Assembly (NCBI RefSeq): GCF_001949145.1
Contig: NW_019091459.1
Location: 47,240 to 109,239 of the forward strand
Length of the DNA: 62,000 nt
Reading direction: 5' to 3'
Source of the DNA: Acanthaster planci
Taxonomy: Eukaryota; Echinodermata; Asteroidea; Valvatida; Acanthasteridae
How positions within the stretch are numbered: the stretch's first letter is position 1; each line of letters starts with the position of its first letter. The notes beneath the pieces were generated by a model. It ran no database searches. It had not been told where the DNA came from and saw only the letters and a list, made by a program, of their open reading frames with translations. This document shows positions 1 through 12,545 of the stretch, piece by piece. The position numbers were made by a program, and so were the translations under genes.

Positions 1-2300
1 TGCATTTCATAGTCGTTTCTGAACCAGCAAAATGCATTTCCCACTTTGAATCCAACATTTGGATTTCTCTCAGTCTCTGTCTCAAAAATATACCTGACAT
101 GTTCAAACGCTAATTAAAAACACAATTTACTCAAAAGTATATGCAGGGAGAATGGTCAACTTTGTAAAATTAATTCTAACAATTAGGTTTTGTTATGTTA
201 CTAACTCTGTACTGCCTTCATATTGTCCTTTTGACATTCTGTGGTTGACTGTTTTTGTAATTATAACGGTTATTTGTTAACTTCACACTGGGGTTCCGCT
301 CGACAAGCTCATGCTTCTTGGAGACCTCAATCCATACACGAGGCAATATGTTCATTAACACTGTCTGTTCATCTATGTTTTTGTAAAAAAAAAATTAAAA
401 AGACATGAACTGAACTGAAAAAAACCGACCTCTTTTGGTTAAGCTCGGGGCCTGTAGGGCATAATCCCTGGCTATATGGTGATTTAGAGTGTAAAAAAAG
501 TATTGACACATGACTCGAATTCGTAAAGTTCCATGCAAACCAACAACGGCTGGACAACCAACTTTAAGTTCCAAAACTTTTCATTCCTCTTTAATTCCCA
601 CTCACAATTTGGAGTTCTTTTTTCTATCTGCCATTTCCTCAAAGTTTCAAGGCGTATATAAATAAGTTTTTTTTTAATTATTTTTTAATCAGCTCTCCTG
701 AATATTGTAAAAGAAAGCACCAGACCATTTTAACGTTATATGTTTGAAATTTTGCCCCATTTTATCAATTTTCAGAAACCTCAGAGCTTAATTTATGCAT
801 AACGTTTTGATAATTAAAGGCAACAGATTTTATGACTTGATATTGCTTATTTGCAGCACCAGTTGAGGATACGTATATTACCTTGTTTGTGAACATATTC
901 AACACGAAATAATAACCACTAAGCTACCAGTCTCCAATATAGTTGTCATATCCAAATGTCAACTAGAGATGTACAGCAAAACAAAAATCATGACAAGAAT
1001 TTGCCCATCAAGATAAGGCACATTTTGTGGGCTTGGGTCATGGACTATGTATATGATTCTATATACTGGGTTGGAATGGTGAGTAGCTATTAATTCATGC
1101 ATCATTCCCACACAAGAGATAATTAATATCAACGAAAGAGAACTTCATTATTTCTTATGACGTGAATAAAAAGTGAAAGCTGGAAGGATTTCTTTTGTAT
1201 AAATCTGCTTTGCAAAAACAAAAGACAGCTATGACATATATAGAAACTGCTCCCAATATACAAATGATAGTTTTATATACCTTGCCCTGGAGCACTGGAA
1301 AAGCAGGCAAGCCAGAGTTGAAAGTTGGTTTATTTCACTTATCACTTTGTCTTTCTGTGAATGTGGTCTGCAAATTCAAACCAGGAAGCCACTTTTTTTT
1401 TTTGTCCAAGGCAACTAGTTATGATGGACTCTGTCAACTATGAAATCCACAATGGACGGCTTAAATTCTACACATGACTCAAAAGCCCTCCAATTAGAAA
1501 TCTTCTTATTTCTTTCCTCCCGTTTTGCAGTTATTATGACATACATGAGACTGAAAAGAGTTTTGAGACACCGTAATAGACAATTAAGGGACGTTTCCCA
1601 AACAAGCTGATATTTGTTTACATTGGCCATAACATATAAGCCTACGACCCATTTACACAGACAAGCGGTAAAGAATTCTGCTAGATAACTGTTCATCTGG
1701 CGCGATAGATTTCTGCAGGATTATTTCACTCTGACTTGACAATCCGTAAGGTAAGGAATCAATGCTGTGTGTTGATTTAAACCCGAACGATGTGCCTCCT
1801 TACAAACTCCACTGACAAAGGACAGTAACAGCGGTTTAGCCTCGGCCTCAGTGGATTGACAAATCATGTATCTCAGTTACTCCTGGAATGCATTCGGCGA
1901 AACAGGCCAATTATTATTCAAAGACAGAGCGATGCCTCTGACTTTTTCCATTTATATCCTTGCAAGGATTCAACAGTCCTGAAGACTAAATACTTTCCAA
2001 CAACCATTTAATCAATGCCCGTGATCGGTAGGTATTTTGAAATCTCTGCAGTTGACTTTCTTGGTCGTGTCAGTCTACAATTTAAAGGTGTGCTTTAAGT
2101 TTTCAACTTATTCCTTTACCTGACGTCTCAGGCCTTGATTTGCTGCCAGAACACAGGGCATTTTATACAGTTCCAAAAGGGGTGCCTGCATTACCTTTAT
2201 AACACTTCATGTCAAAAAGGGTTTGTTGTCAGGGGAAGAAACAGTGCATTTTGGAATTTCCGCAAGTACCAACGTGGCCCGTCGTTATTTGCTTCACGCC
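1..2300. other. No gene recognised
   Basis: AT-rich non-coding sequence with short open frames only. No domain, splice-bounded exon or repeat copy was recognised. Confidence 0.6.
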
Positions 2301-2303
2301 CTT

Positions 2304-2392
2304 TCGAGTCCACTTGTCACTGTGTGTTCATAAATGCCAACTTGACGAATCTGCCGGCTGTTTTCCACACTGCAAATCGCCTCATCTACCAA
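2304..2392 (-). other. Possible terminal tail exon (weak)
   Basis: The minus strand has TTTTGGTAG followed by DEAICSVENSRQIRQ and IYEHTV, ending at a TGA. The position, left of the membrane exon relic at 3.4 kb, would suit a cytoplasmic exon of the same decayed gene. There is no second copy to compare. Confidence 0.15.
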
Positions 2393-3084
2393 AACAGGTA
2401 GCAGCCAACCAGATTGCCGGACGTTTTTTACACCTGCCATACTTCTATTATAATGAACGAGTCTACAAGTCTGATCACTTTGATTGGTTGAGATTTCGTA
2501 TGCATTATGCAAGATCGTGTCGTTCATATTACATATTACATACATATCATATTATGAATAACTACATATCACTGACGAGGGTCTGACTGGCTTATCCATC
2601 AAGCCCGAAGCACAAACTGGTTAGACGTAGTCTTTGTATTCATGATCAATGGACGTATCACAAACAAGCTGTCAAATGAGGGCGCCTTATAAGAAACTAT
2701 GCGAGAAGCCAATGTTATGTGAAGGGATGGCCGACTGGGGAAATACACCACAAGTCCGACTCGATTCAAGTCTTGTACCAACGTTGTAGTGCAGCATATG
2801 AATCTTTTCATCCTGGAGCTCTCAGCACATTCACAAAAATTGCCAAGTTATTTATTTCAAAACCTGGTTTCGTGTTATCTTTGTGAGATAAATACGGTTT
2901 TACTCCAATAAGCAAAGATGGGAAGTAACTGGTTCTAGAAACTGAGGCCAATTATTTATAATGAAACTGTTTGGTGCCTGTGTAATCAGCTTCAACTTAC
3001 ACCTCACTGTTTTCCTGTACTTGTTGTCTGAATGAGTAAGGCTTTACATGTACATAGAGAATGCACTAGAAATAGAAGACAAGC

Positions 3085-3290
3085 AGTTACCAACAAACAC
3101 AAGGAAGGCAGCAGCAAGCACAGTCGCAGTAGCAGAAAAGCCATCCATAGCAGCCACACGGTAGAGCAGTAGCAGAGAGAAAAAGCTGGTGCAATGGTTG
3201 CAACAGCAACTTACAGATGGAGGGGCATCTGAAAAAAATCACAGAGCAGAGACGAAACAGCAGCAACAGCAGAAGTTGCATCGCAATAAA
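3085..3290. repeat. CAG/GCA-rich imperfect low-complexity tract
   Basis: Many imperfect GCA, CAG and AGCA words (for example GGCAGCAGCAAGCACAGTCG, and CAGCAGCAACAGCAG near 3261). The apparent Cys-rich frame on the minus strand and Gln-like codons elsewhere follow from this composition. Confidence 0.6.
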
Positions 3291-3351
3291 TCTCGTCTAA
3301 GATCTTGGGACTTATGAGGAAAGACTTGGGCTCGAAACCGAACATACTTAC

Positions 3352-3461
3352 GCTGTTTGCGTCCCCAGAGGACAAATGTCAAGGCGACAAACAGAAGAAA
3401 CGACACACTGGGGCAGCGACTTCGATTAGGATTACAGTCCATTCAGTCGTTTTCGTGGTGT
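3352..3461 (-). pseudogene. Frameshifted transmembrane exon relic
   Basis: A strong acceptor (CTCCCTTTCACTTTTGCAG) and a strong donor (GTAAGTATG) bound 110 bases on the minus strand. One frame gives TTKTTEWTVILIEVAAPV, and a second frame, one base off, continues VSFLLFVALTFVLWGRKQR. Together they look like a type I membrane segment with a basic stop-transfer end, interrupted by a single-base change of frame. It could be the membrane exon of the gene whose signal exon is at 9487-9572. A wrongly called base in the assembly would also explain it. Confidence 0.4.
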
Positions 3462-4999
3462 CTGCAAAAGTGAAAGGGAGAAATGTATCACCTGTACTTG
3501 GGCAAAAAAGTGCACTTAGTTATAACAGACGCGAAATTCACTGACTAAATGAAATAATAGTAACAACTTGTCATACAATGATAGATATGACATCTGTATA
3601 GGATGATGCCTCATCATCAGAAACATGGAAAACTGCGAGGATTTACAACTGAAAAATATTACTGCGAGTAAACTGAGGAAAGTGCTGAGTTTTAGAGCTT
3701 TGGATGAAAACCGCAAATAAATATTCGGCAGAAAACATATGGCAAATTAGACAACGATTAAAAAACCCAGTCCGAGTATCGACTGGGAGGACATTTATTC
3801 ATTATTCTTTGTAAAGCATTACTTTGAGTAGGATCAAAGGAAACTTACTTTGTAATTTTCTGTTGATGCAAAATTTATGGTGTCGGTATAAGGCTCTTGA
3901 ACAGATGAAAATTCAGTCATCTCATCTTTGACACGTTATTTGGTGAGGCATTTGCAAGATAAAAGAAAACATGGTGTTTGAAATATTGTAGTATCTTAGA
4001 AAGTGTCATACTAGGAGATAAAACAGCGCCACAATGTAGTTTAGAATAAATCCACTATGTTCTGATCAAATAAATTATTTATTAATTGTAACACATCCAT
4101 TATATGACACAGTTTCTCAGCTGAATATCCTGACATTTGTCCTTCATAAAGCTAGACTAACCTTGGTGTTTTCATATTTCATCAGAATAGTTCTGGAACA
4201 GATCAACGGGTACACATTCACTCTAAAGAAAACTTATAGGGTCTAACCAATCTCTGAAGTTGTGTGGATGCTATCAATCAGATGTCTGATAGGCCTAAGG
4301 AACCAGAAGGAAGGTGGTGAAATCCAAACTTTGTCAATCGTGTATGCTTATGTTTAAATTCAGAAGGATCCCCCTAGGGTAAACAACAATTGAGTTTTAC
4401 AGAAAGCCGCCGTTGAATTCAGTTAGGCTAAACTGTGTTGCATTATGTGCACTCTTGGCCTCTACTTGTTTTCCACTTTTGTTGTTGTTTTTCCTTTATT
4501 GCCATTTTATTTACACTGGAGAAAGACAATTAAATGGACACGCAACAATAACCTCATGCATAATGTAGCAAAGTGAACATTCACTTTCTACTTGTGTCAT
4601 TCTAAAAGTAAGGGCAGCAATGCTCGGAGATTCAGACGATAACAAACATTGGTAAGTAGCTTGTAGTATCACTGTGTAAGAAGTGTCGCTATTGTGACGT
4701 AAGTTCTGGAACGAACCGATGGGCGCACAGGATTTCAACTTTTTGTACAATGTACTGATCTTTCTGACAACAGCAAAGCATACTCCCAAAATATTCAGTC
4801 CACTGGTTTCTTTCAGAACCTCACAACGGAAATATATCATACATGGTACTAACATAAGCAACTCCCTGTCAATCCCTGCATAATGCAGACCTTCAAATCC
4901 CATCTGTTAATGAAGAAATTAAAAAAATTATTGACTCAGGTACTATCTGAAGTTGCCCTATCAACCATGTTGTCGTATAGCTAGAGAAACTTCGTCCAG

Positions 5000-5237
5000 A
5001 ATCGGTGGCTGTGCAAGTGGGTTTCTCTCGCTGTCCATTCAGCAAAGGCGGCACAGTGATCGGGCTGCTGGTAAGCTAGTATCGAACAACACTGCTCTTC
5101 TCGCTTTTCATCGAGCGCCAGGGTGATTTCTGCCAGCGGTCTGGTGACAAGGCAGATGAAAACGTGACCCCTGTTCGCTATGATGTTCCCATTTGACACA
5201 AACAATGTCCGTGCTGTTGTCGATGATCACGGTGGGA
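5000..5237 (-). other. Possible extracellular exon relic (weak)
   Basis: A good acceptor (TTATTTCTTTGCAG) is followed on the minus strand by two partly open frames with scattered Cys and Trp (for example STDIVCVKWEHH, and in another frame HVFICLVTRPLAEITLAL). It is unclear which is real and no donor stands out. It lies between the signal exon relic at 9.5 kb and the membrane exon relic at 3.4 kb, where an Ig-like exon would be expected. Low confidence. Confidence 0.2.
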
Positions 5238-7207
5238 CTGCAAAGAAATAATGCAACTGGAATCAAGACACAACGACAAACACCAAGTAGAATGGACAAC
5301 ACGAACAATTACTCAGAAAGAACAGAAATGGAAATGAACAGCAACAGGAAGCCATCAGTTGGATGAGTGAGAGTATTCGGTGTATCAATAGGAAGTGTGT
5401 AACTTATTTTGACTAGAGTGACCTCCTCAAAATTTACAAACTTTAATTTCTGTTTAAACCAAAACAAATAAAAAGAATATTTATTGTAAAAGGACACCAA
5501 CTGCTAATCTCATTAGTCCGTATTGCCTGAAGGGATGGGACTGTATGCACAAACTGGTACCAACATGTCTTTATTTACGAAGCCCACTCTTGCAAAAAAA
5601 GTACATAGTCTGTACTTTCAAAAAGTGAAGAACCAGTATACATTTTTTTTCAAAGTTCGTTACTATGAGAGTTATTTTCAGGTTCATTGTTACTTTTCAG
5701 TATTTAAAAGAAACGTTGTTTCTACTTTTTTCACACGATACAATTCTTTCAAATGTTTGTTCATAAGGGATCTATAATGAGTGTGTGCCATTTGTGTTGA
5801 TTGTATTAAAGGACCTTGAAGCCAACACCTGCAACAAATTCTTATTTCCCAAACACATCTCATAGATGTCACTCTTTCATAAAATATACACATAACACAA
5901 GTCTGGAAATAACACATTTTTCTTCTTCAAAAATCTCATAAAAGAACCTTAAAAATAAGTTTTGAAAAACTGTACTTCACAGGACTATAAGGCCTTTGCA
6001 TTTTCATATACATAAACATATACTAGACGCATCTTGTGAATATTTGTTGCCTAGGGAAATATTTTTGACGGAGCAACCTCTAGGGTAACACATTCACCTC
6101 GTATTCCATTCAACATGGGAATTGCCTCAGCTAATTCAATTCCTGAATACAACGTCACAAAATGTCAATGTCACACAACAAAGAACCACGTCAGGACATG
6201 TTTTAGGTATTTCCTCGCTTGAGCCACCCGTCAATCAAGACAATGGGGTTTTGTATCCAGTGTCAATGTATTCACAGTTATACAGTTACTGTTCCTGAGT
6301 TGAATTCTACGAAAATAATCTGTACCCTTTGTTTTACCTTCCTAATCTGAACATTTCCAATTCCGTGGTTTTTATTTGTCTCTGTCCAAGCGTTACCTAC
6401 GTGCTACAGATTACCCTCCCCTCGATTTTGCTATTCACTGAAAAACGACACTACAACACAACCCCGAAGGGAAAACCACAGAGATAAGCAAAAATAAACT
6501 GTTATGACATGGCAGGAAAGGAAACCATATTCGATTTTTTTTTCATTATCCTTGTCCAATAGACAAAAGACAGCTTGGATTAACTCTAATCAAAACCAAA
6601 CACAAAAACTTGGCATCATCTTCAATTACTGCGGAAGACGATGAATAGCAAGTCAATGCAACTAATTCCTCGTTCAGAGGACATGTGACAGGTAAATGTT
6701 GTGCCATTCAGTGACATTGAAATAATGGGAATGTTAATGCCCCACTTGCGTTGTTAAGTTCGTATGGGCCTCTCCACGCACTTTCAGTATTTGAGCAGTT
6801 GGCAATACTGAGATTATTTTTGGGCCAATCGATGTCAGGACAGTCCCCGAGGTACAGCACATTCATCCTGCTATCAATTACAGCTCCGTTGCACGTTGCA
6901 GTCCAGCTTCGCGTCCTCTACCTGCACCACAGTAACAACCGTTTCTAGGAAGGCTAGGATCAAGTAAGAAATTCATACAAGATTTAACCCATTTTTAGTG
7001 ATCGTTGCCTTTGGATTTCACATTTAGTAACATACTTGCGATCACCACAAATAAACATTAAGGAACATTTTTATTTATTTCAAAGCAACCGTCCTGTGTG
7101 AGTCTGTGGGTTCACAATTTCAACGATACACAAATCCAGACGTGCGATCAGTGAGCTATTTTGTTCAGCCGATGACATCATCACCTTATCTGTGGCCCGC
7201 GGCCAAA

Positions 7208-7211
<4 letters not shown>

Positions 7212-7241
<30 letters not shown>
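7212..7241. repeat. (TG)n microsatellite, about 15 units
   Basis: An uninterrupted TG run of about 30 bases. Confidence 0.95.
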
Positions 7242-7243
<2 letters not shown>

Positions 7244-9486
7244 CCGGGGCATGCTAAATAATTATTGTTTTCCCTTTTAGGGTTGATGTTTGTAGGGTAG
7301 AAATTAAACTGTAGAGTTTGTGCAATGGTTCGTCCATTATTAACTTATTAACTCTTACAAATTTTTTCTCGATATTTCTCGACAGAGCTTTTTATTTCAA
7401 GTACCCTTTAAGAATATAATGAATACCTAATATATAAAATCCTCCACCCCGAAGAACCTGTGGGTTTTGAGACTGACAACGTTTTTTTTTTCCTTTTTTA
7501 ATCAATTTTAGTTCGGAGTGAAAGTACAGTATAAAATCGAGTATGGACTATACACAGGTCACAGCTAGAAGTTCGAAAGTACGAAACGTGGCATCATCGA
7601 GCAAACTTATAACGACCATCCTGTACAACTAGTTCATGATTGAAAAGATATAGTGCCTGTGCCAAGTCCGTGCAGTAAATACGTTATGAGACAAACCTCA
7701 GGATTGATAGGTATCCCTGGGAAGAGGAAATGAAAGTGAAACTAAATACTTTATTTCATTGTGTCTTTATTTTAAAAAAAATGATTCAGTCAATTATCTG
7801 AAGAAAGATTGTCTTTTTATTAATGGTTTAACGAACCCAAATTAGCACCCAATTCTCTGCAATATCTATTTGCTCCCCATCTGTCTTTTTTCCGTTTTGT
7901 ATTTTCTTTCCAATTTTTCAGTTTCTGTTGGTATTCAGTAATGAGAAGAATTGTGTTCGGTTTCAAAACTGAAAGGTCTGAAAAGTTACAAATATTAACA
8001 AAGCCCCTTCTCTGATAAACGCTCTGGGTCTTATATGACCATCCTTGTTTATTTTCAAAGAGTTTTTTCTCCACAGTCTATCTTATGCAGATGAAAGGGG
8101 AGTATAATAATCTCAAGTGTTACTCGGTCTCAATCATGCAGTATGAAACCATTTGTCGTTTCCAGTTCTAGGAAACTAAACAACCACTTTACGTACTTCA
8201 GATATGTCGAATTTTGTTAACGTTTAGCACTAGCCCCATGACTGAAATGAGAAGTCGCACAACAATAAATGTGTTGGGAAGTGGCTCCCTATTGCGACCT
8301 AGGGTGATCAAGTTCACCCTCGTGCGCGTGAAAAGGAGTTGAACATCTGAGACCATGACAAGAAGCATTAGCTGGATTTAAGTTGATTTATTCTGATCCA
8401 GACAAAGGAGAAAAAATTAAACCCTATCAATAAAGATAAATTTCTACACCTTATGAGGCAGAGTGGATTATATAAGTTACACGGAATGGCTCAAAAACAT
8501 TGCTTTGCCAACCTAGTTTGGCTCTGAAAAGTCCTTATATAGTGGTAGTGGCGCCACGTTACCACTCGTGCCATCCATTATCCGTTTACTCGTGGGGATC
8601 AGTAAGCCACTACCCTGAAGGGCTTGAACTTTAACAGCTCGGCAACACTGCTGTTTCTAAGTAAATCGGATTCTAAAAGTTAATCCAGTTTGTCCATCAG
8701 CGATCTACACTTACCATTTAGGATAGCAAAATAATCGCAGTCTTGCCCATTGAGTTGGTCTTTATTTTACATCAAATGAATACAGTTTAACGATAGGTGG
8801 TGGTTTAGTTTCTGTAAGTCATCAGTACTGTCATGTTTGTTCCAGGATCTAATTTCTAAACTGTGGACGAGAGGGTGATATAATGGTTGTGTTGTCTGCG
8901 TAATGAAATGCGAAAATTACGACTTATATTTCAATCATGATTGTGCCGTGTGCAGCCTACAAAGGTGAGCTACTCTTTGGAATCGCCAGTGTTGCTATCT
9001 GTGCACTGTTATCAATCAGATGAGCTCTGTGATAAGACAATAAAACTTATTAACATCTGCCGAAGGCATTTTGGAGTAGAAAAACCTGTTTTTAAAGCAA
9101 ATGGAAACGATAACTGTTGAGTAATGTGTCCATTGGAAACCGTATCTTTCTTGTCAATAGACCCGGTAAATGAAGTCCTGTCTTTTTAATTGTTTTTGAC
9201 TTTAAGTAGTCGTATCGGATCCCATATACAACAATCTGAAATTCCAAAATTTACTTAAATATTATTATCACAACGCACTGACAGAACGAAAAAGGTAAAG
9301 ACTTATGTTGTAAATGCTCTTTCAAATCTGCTACAAAGCGAAAATGTATTTTGTCAAGTGTCTGCAAACAGCAGACATGTGCACATCAGAAAGAGAACAA
9401 AAGTTCAAACAATCTTTGTAGAAAAGGAAAATGTGCCACAATTGTAATTTATTGTTTCGATGCATATAAAGTCAAGATTAACTCAC

Positions 9487-9572
9487 CTAGGACAGTGACC
9501 TTCACTTTGTCTTGCGAGTCTTCGGTGACACGGAACAGAGCTGGAGGCATGAGGCAAAAGGAGTAACTTCAG
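9487..9572 (-). pseudogene. Signal-peptide exon relic, unit A
   Basis: This matches the signal exon at 20011-20118 but has CTG for the start ATG and an extra base in the hydrophobic part that shifts the frame. It keeps a perfect GTGAGT donor after a frame reading VTEDSQDKVKVTVL. Lesions differ between the two copies, so both probably descend from one working exon. Confidence 0.45.
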
Positions 9573-11429
9573 ATCACATTAAAAACACCATAAGATTTTC
9601 GTAATAAAACTGTCTGATTTACCCAACTTGAGATGACCGAAAGGAGCAATAAGATTCCAAAGATCCCTCTAGCTTTCCTAGCACAGGGAATCGCGCTTTT
9701 GTCCATGGAGACCGTCATGGCTGCTTCAGGTTGTTTCTTTTTTCGTTTCTCGGGATAGATGTTTTGACATTTTCCGTTAGATGCATCGTAGTATTAGCAA
9801 ATGCCATTGCGTCGCTTGAGGCGTTACGTGCATCAGGACAACACTCAAAGGTTTGACACCCAAGACACTAAGGAGAGTTGATTCAATGTAGAGAATATCT
9901 TATAAAGGTACATTCTCGCAAAATATTGGATAGCGTGTGAGACATCTGGGACACTTGGTGGCGGCAAACATCCTGCTCAACGTCCACGATTGTTTGCAGC
10001 AATTTGAGAATCTGCTCCATACCTCAAATGTGGGCGCCTCTACCAGAGCTCTGCGTTGCTTTGCTTAACTCTATTTACATACGTATTTACATCAAGTGCT
10101 TGATTTCTACCAGAGAGGACTCCCCTAAACGGACCACAGCCTATCAATCGATAAAGTACTATCATCAATGCATATAGATGGGTGATTACTCAGTTCTTGT
10201 TCTGACGGTTACTGTGAAAGTAAACGCACCAATAGTTTGAGACAATTCTGATGACAGTGCACAGTCGTTCCATCGATAAAGTCCAAATTCTACATTTTAC
10301 TTCATTTAACCCAATTTATTAATTCTGCAGAAGAACGTTTTTACGTTCAAAACGCAAACAAGCAAGCATTTACAACATTTGCAAAAATGAAATAGAAACT
10401 GAATAGAATAGAGACGCATTGCACGATAAAAGGTGTAGAATTGTGGAAGTTGTATCCTTGAATATCTTTCTTGAAAAAAAGTAAATATGAGCCTCAGTCA
10501 ATTAGTACAATTTTTCTGCCCAGAATGCAGTAGTTGTTCTTTTCCTTTCGTTTTCATTCTGAATAGTTCATCCGTTAACAGGCAGATTTTTTTCTGTGGT
10601 GTGCACAGATGGAAGGAGTCATCATAAACGGGTAATTCTAAAAGCAGCACAACCACACCGGCGGAAGCTTTCAAAAGGCATTAATAATTGAAACCAGAGG
10701 GAAAAAACAGTATAAGATATAAATTAAAAAGAAATTAGATCAGTTCGAAGTCAACTTGCGTCTACAAAATGAGATTTTCTTTACAGAAAAACGTTGAGAC
10801 CTCACTATCAACCCCGAAGCATCACAGCAGCCGTTCTCAGCTCAGTGCAGCGCGAGCGGATTTTTGTCAACAAATATTATGGTTTCCAGACGTTAACCCC
10901 CGTGTTTCCAGATACAATGTGCTCTGGGCCAGGAAAGTAAGAGTGGATTTTAGACGTAAGAAGTAAGAAGACGTATTTTAGAAGTAAAATCTTCCACGCA
11001 CATGTATCATAGGGTTACCAGTGTCACGTCACGGACACGAGGCGACTGCAGTAACGTTTGATACTGCTCCAAGACTTTTCCCCAGTGGAATCCAAGGTGC
11101 TGCATTGTCCAAAAGGCACACTTCTTAGAGGTAAATTTACTGATTACTCTTTACCGTGGAAAAATGCTCTGCAGACAGGCCAAGTGAGTACATTATTTGT
11201 TCACCCAAGAATGCCCTGTATTTCATAGCTTTTGCGTAAGATCAATTACAAGATAAATGAATGTTGAAAGGCCAGTTTCCCTCAGAGCTGTTAACTATAC
11301 TTATTTTAAACCCCTAAAGCAGAAATCTCAGCCAAAAAGCAATAGTGCTATCTCCCTTTCAGCAAAGAACTGACAACATATCCCCCGTCCGCAGAACACG
11401 CAACTGGTGCAGTCAAGGGGTCGGAACAG
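9573..11429. other. Unit A intergenic sequence
   Basis: Parts align with 20.12-21.0 kb of unit B, including a shared AAACTGAATAGAATAGAGAC-like segment near 10.40 kb. No gene beyond the flanking relics. Confidence 0.5.
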
Positions 11430-11766
11430 CTTGCATAGCCTTGTTAAGCCACGTCACTCGTTGGTATAATTGGCAGCAGCGTTGTCTCGTTGGCCGCGGT
11501 TGTCTCCCGTAAACCTCGCATGTCCACCAACGTGTTCGTGGTAAACCTGGCTGTTGGGGACATCTTCGTATATCTCTGTATGCCGATCTTCATCCTGGCT
11601 TTATTGAGCAAAAACAGAGAAAAGCTGATCGTTCCTAAACATTTCTTCGCATTCCAAGCCTTCGTGCTTGTCATTTGTATCGGCTGTAGTATGAACAACA
11701 TTGCTTCAGTCGCTGTATGCCGCGCTTTGATTACAATCCGAAACTACCAAAGCCATCTCAGAATCT
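11430..11766 (+). pseudogene. Truncated GPCR pseudogene, paralog of the receptor at 21-22 kb
   Basis: This stretch aligns base for base with the TM1 to TM3 part of the intact receptor (shared segments such as KPR.STNVFVVNLAV and the following PIFILALLS). Three lesions are visible. The start region and N-terminus are not recognisable. A two-base loss just before TM1 shifts the frame, and the TM1 Asn becomes Ser (GSS instead of GNS). Similarity stops right after the YRA-type triad position (here CRA), where the sequence becomes the end of a repeat (TTTAAAGGTA). TM4 to TM7 are absent downstream. It lies in duplication unit A at the place equivalent to the intact gene in unit B. Confidence 0.85.
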
Positions 11767-11960
11767 TTAAAGGTAGGATACACACACGCTAAAATCTCAA
11801 AAACGTACTGCCGAATAATCCTTAAATATCTAACTTAAAAGAGAATAAATAACAGCCTCGGTCAAATGGTGAAATATTTCCGCCAGACAAAAAGGAACAA
11901 ATACAATCTTTATTCTTTTTTTTTAACTATGGTTGCCAATCATCGGAAACTACGTTTTGC
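11766..11960 (+). mobile_element. MITE-like repeat family 1, copy 1 (5' part)
   Basis: It starts TTTAAAGGTAGGATACAC and continues with words shared with copies at 23.47 and 50.46 kb: AAAATCTCAA, AACTTAAAAGAGAATAAATA and TTGCCAATCATCG. Only the left part is recognised. It begins exactly where the GPCR pseudogene ends. Confidence 0.65.
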
Positions 11961-12029
11961 TTTGAATATCACAGCGTTAACGGGCGCTGGTATTTTTGGT
12001 ATGGGTTATTCCGTATCAGATCAACTCAC

Positions 12030-12211
12030 TTTTTGACCTGAGGTCTCCAGATGTTGATAAAAATTGCTGTGTTTGTAGACGTCAGTGAACAGTAAATACC
12101 TGCGAATACTTGCAAACCAGCCACCCCCGTGGTTACCGAAAAAAGAGAGACAGTTTCTGAAACATATGTTGCATTTAAATCGGTATAGGGAAGCGCCTCA
12201 TCAGGTGGACT
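12030..12211 (-). pseudogene. Candidate tail exon with tyrosine motifs, unit A
   Basis: On the minus strand a splice acceptor (TTCATTGTTGTCAG) is followed by an open frame starting SPPDEALPYTDLNATYVSET and running to a GTGAGT donor. LPYTDL fits the loose ITIM pattern [ILVS]xYxx[LIV]. The matching block in unit B (26879-26980) keeps the acceptor and the SPP start but changes the rest (GGALYQFNVNFCYVRN) and stops early. It could be a cytoplasmic exon of the gene whose signal exon lies at 20.0 kb; the link is inferred. Confidence 0.35.
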
Positions 12212-12424
12212 CTGACAACAATGAAGAGACATGAGCGCAAACAGTTAATAACCTTTAAGTACTTTACATTTGCCGACTTCATTAAATACATTGCTTACTC
12301 TCTTATGGCGTTTTCAGGGGAAACCGGATAAAATTTATGGAGGCAAAATGGAAAAGAAAAAGGTCCATCATGCATTATGCATTATTCCTGCTCCAAAGAA
12401 GAAACAAAAACATTTGAAGCAAGA

Positions 12425-12545
12425 ATGGGACGGAGAGAATCCCTCCCCCCCCCGTGCTGGTCATTGCTTGACCGGAATCTCAGGAATTCTTTTCTAAGAG
12501 GGATATGTTAGGTAACAATGGTCCTGAGTGTGTATAGGGATAGGA
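12425..12545. repeat. Segment matching unit B in inverted orientation
   Basis: TGTTAGGTAACAATGGTC, GTGTATAGGGATAGGACATG and GGTCATTGCTTGACCGGAAT match the reverse complement of 27.91-28.05 kb. Flanking blocks are in direct order, so a small inversion occurred in one unit. Confidence 0.7.

Larger units (their letters stand above)
3462..9480. other. Mostly featureless intergenic or decayed intronic sequence
   Basis: Apart from the weak exon candidate near 5.0-5.24 kb and the GT microsatellite at 7.2 kb I see no gene, RNA or repeat copy. If the minus-strand relic gene is real this stretch would be its introns. Confidence 0.5.

Noticed and set aside
3085-3290. Cys-rich minus-strand peptide
   Set aside because: Follows from the CAG/GCA-rich composition of the tract.
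4511-4903. 130-codon minus-strand frame as a gene
   Set aside because: No domain, no splice support and low-complexity composition; length is possible by chance.
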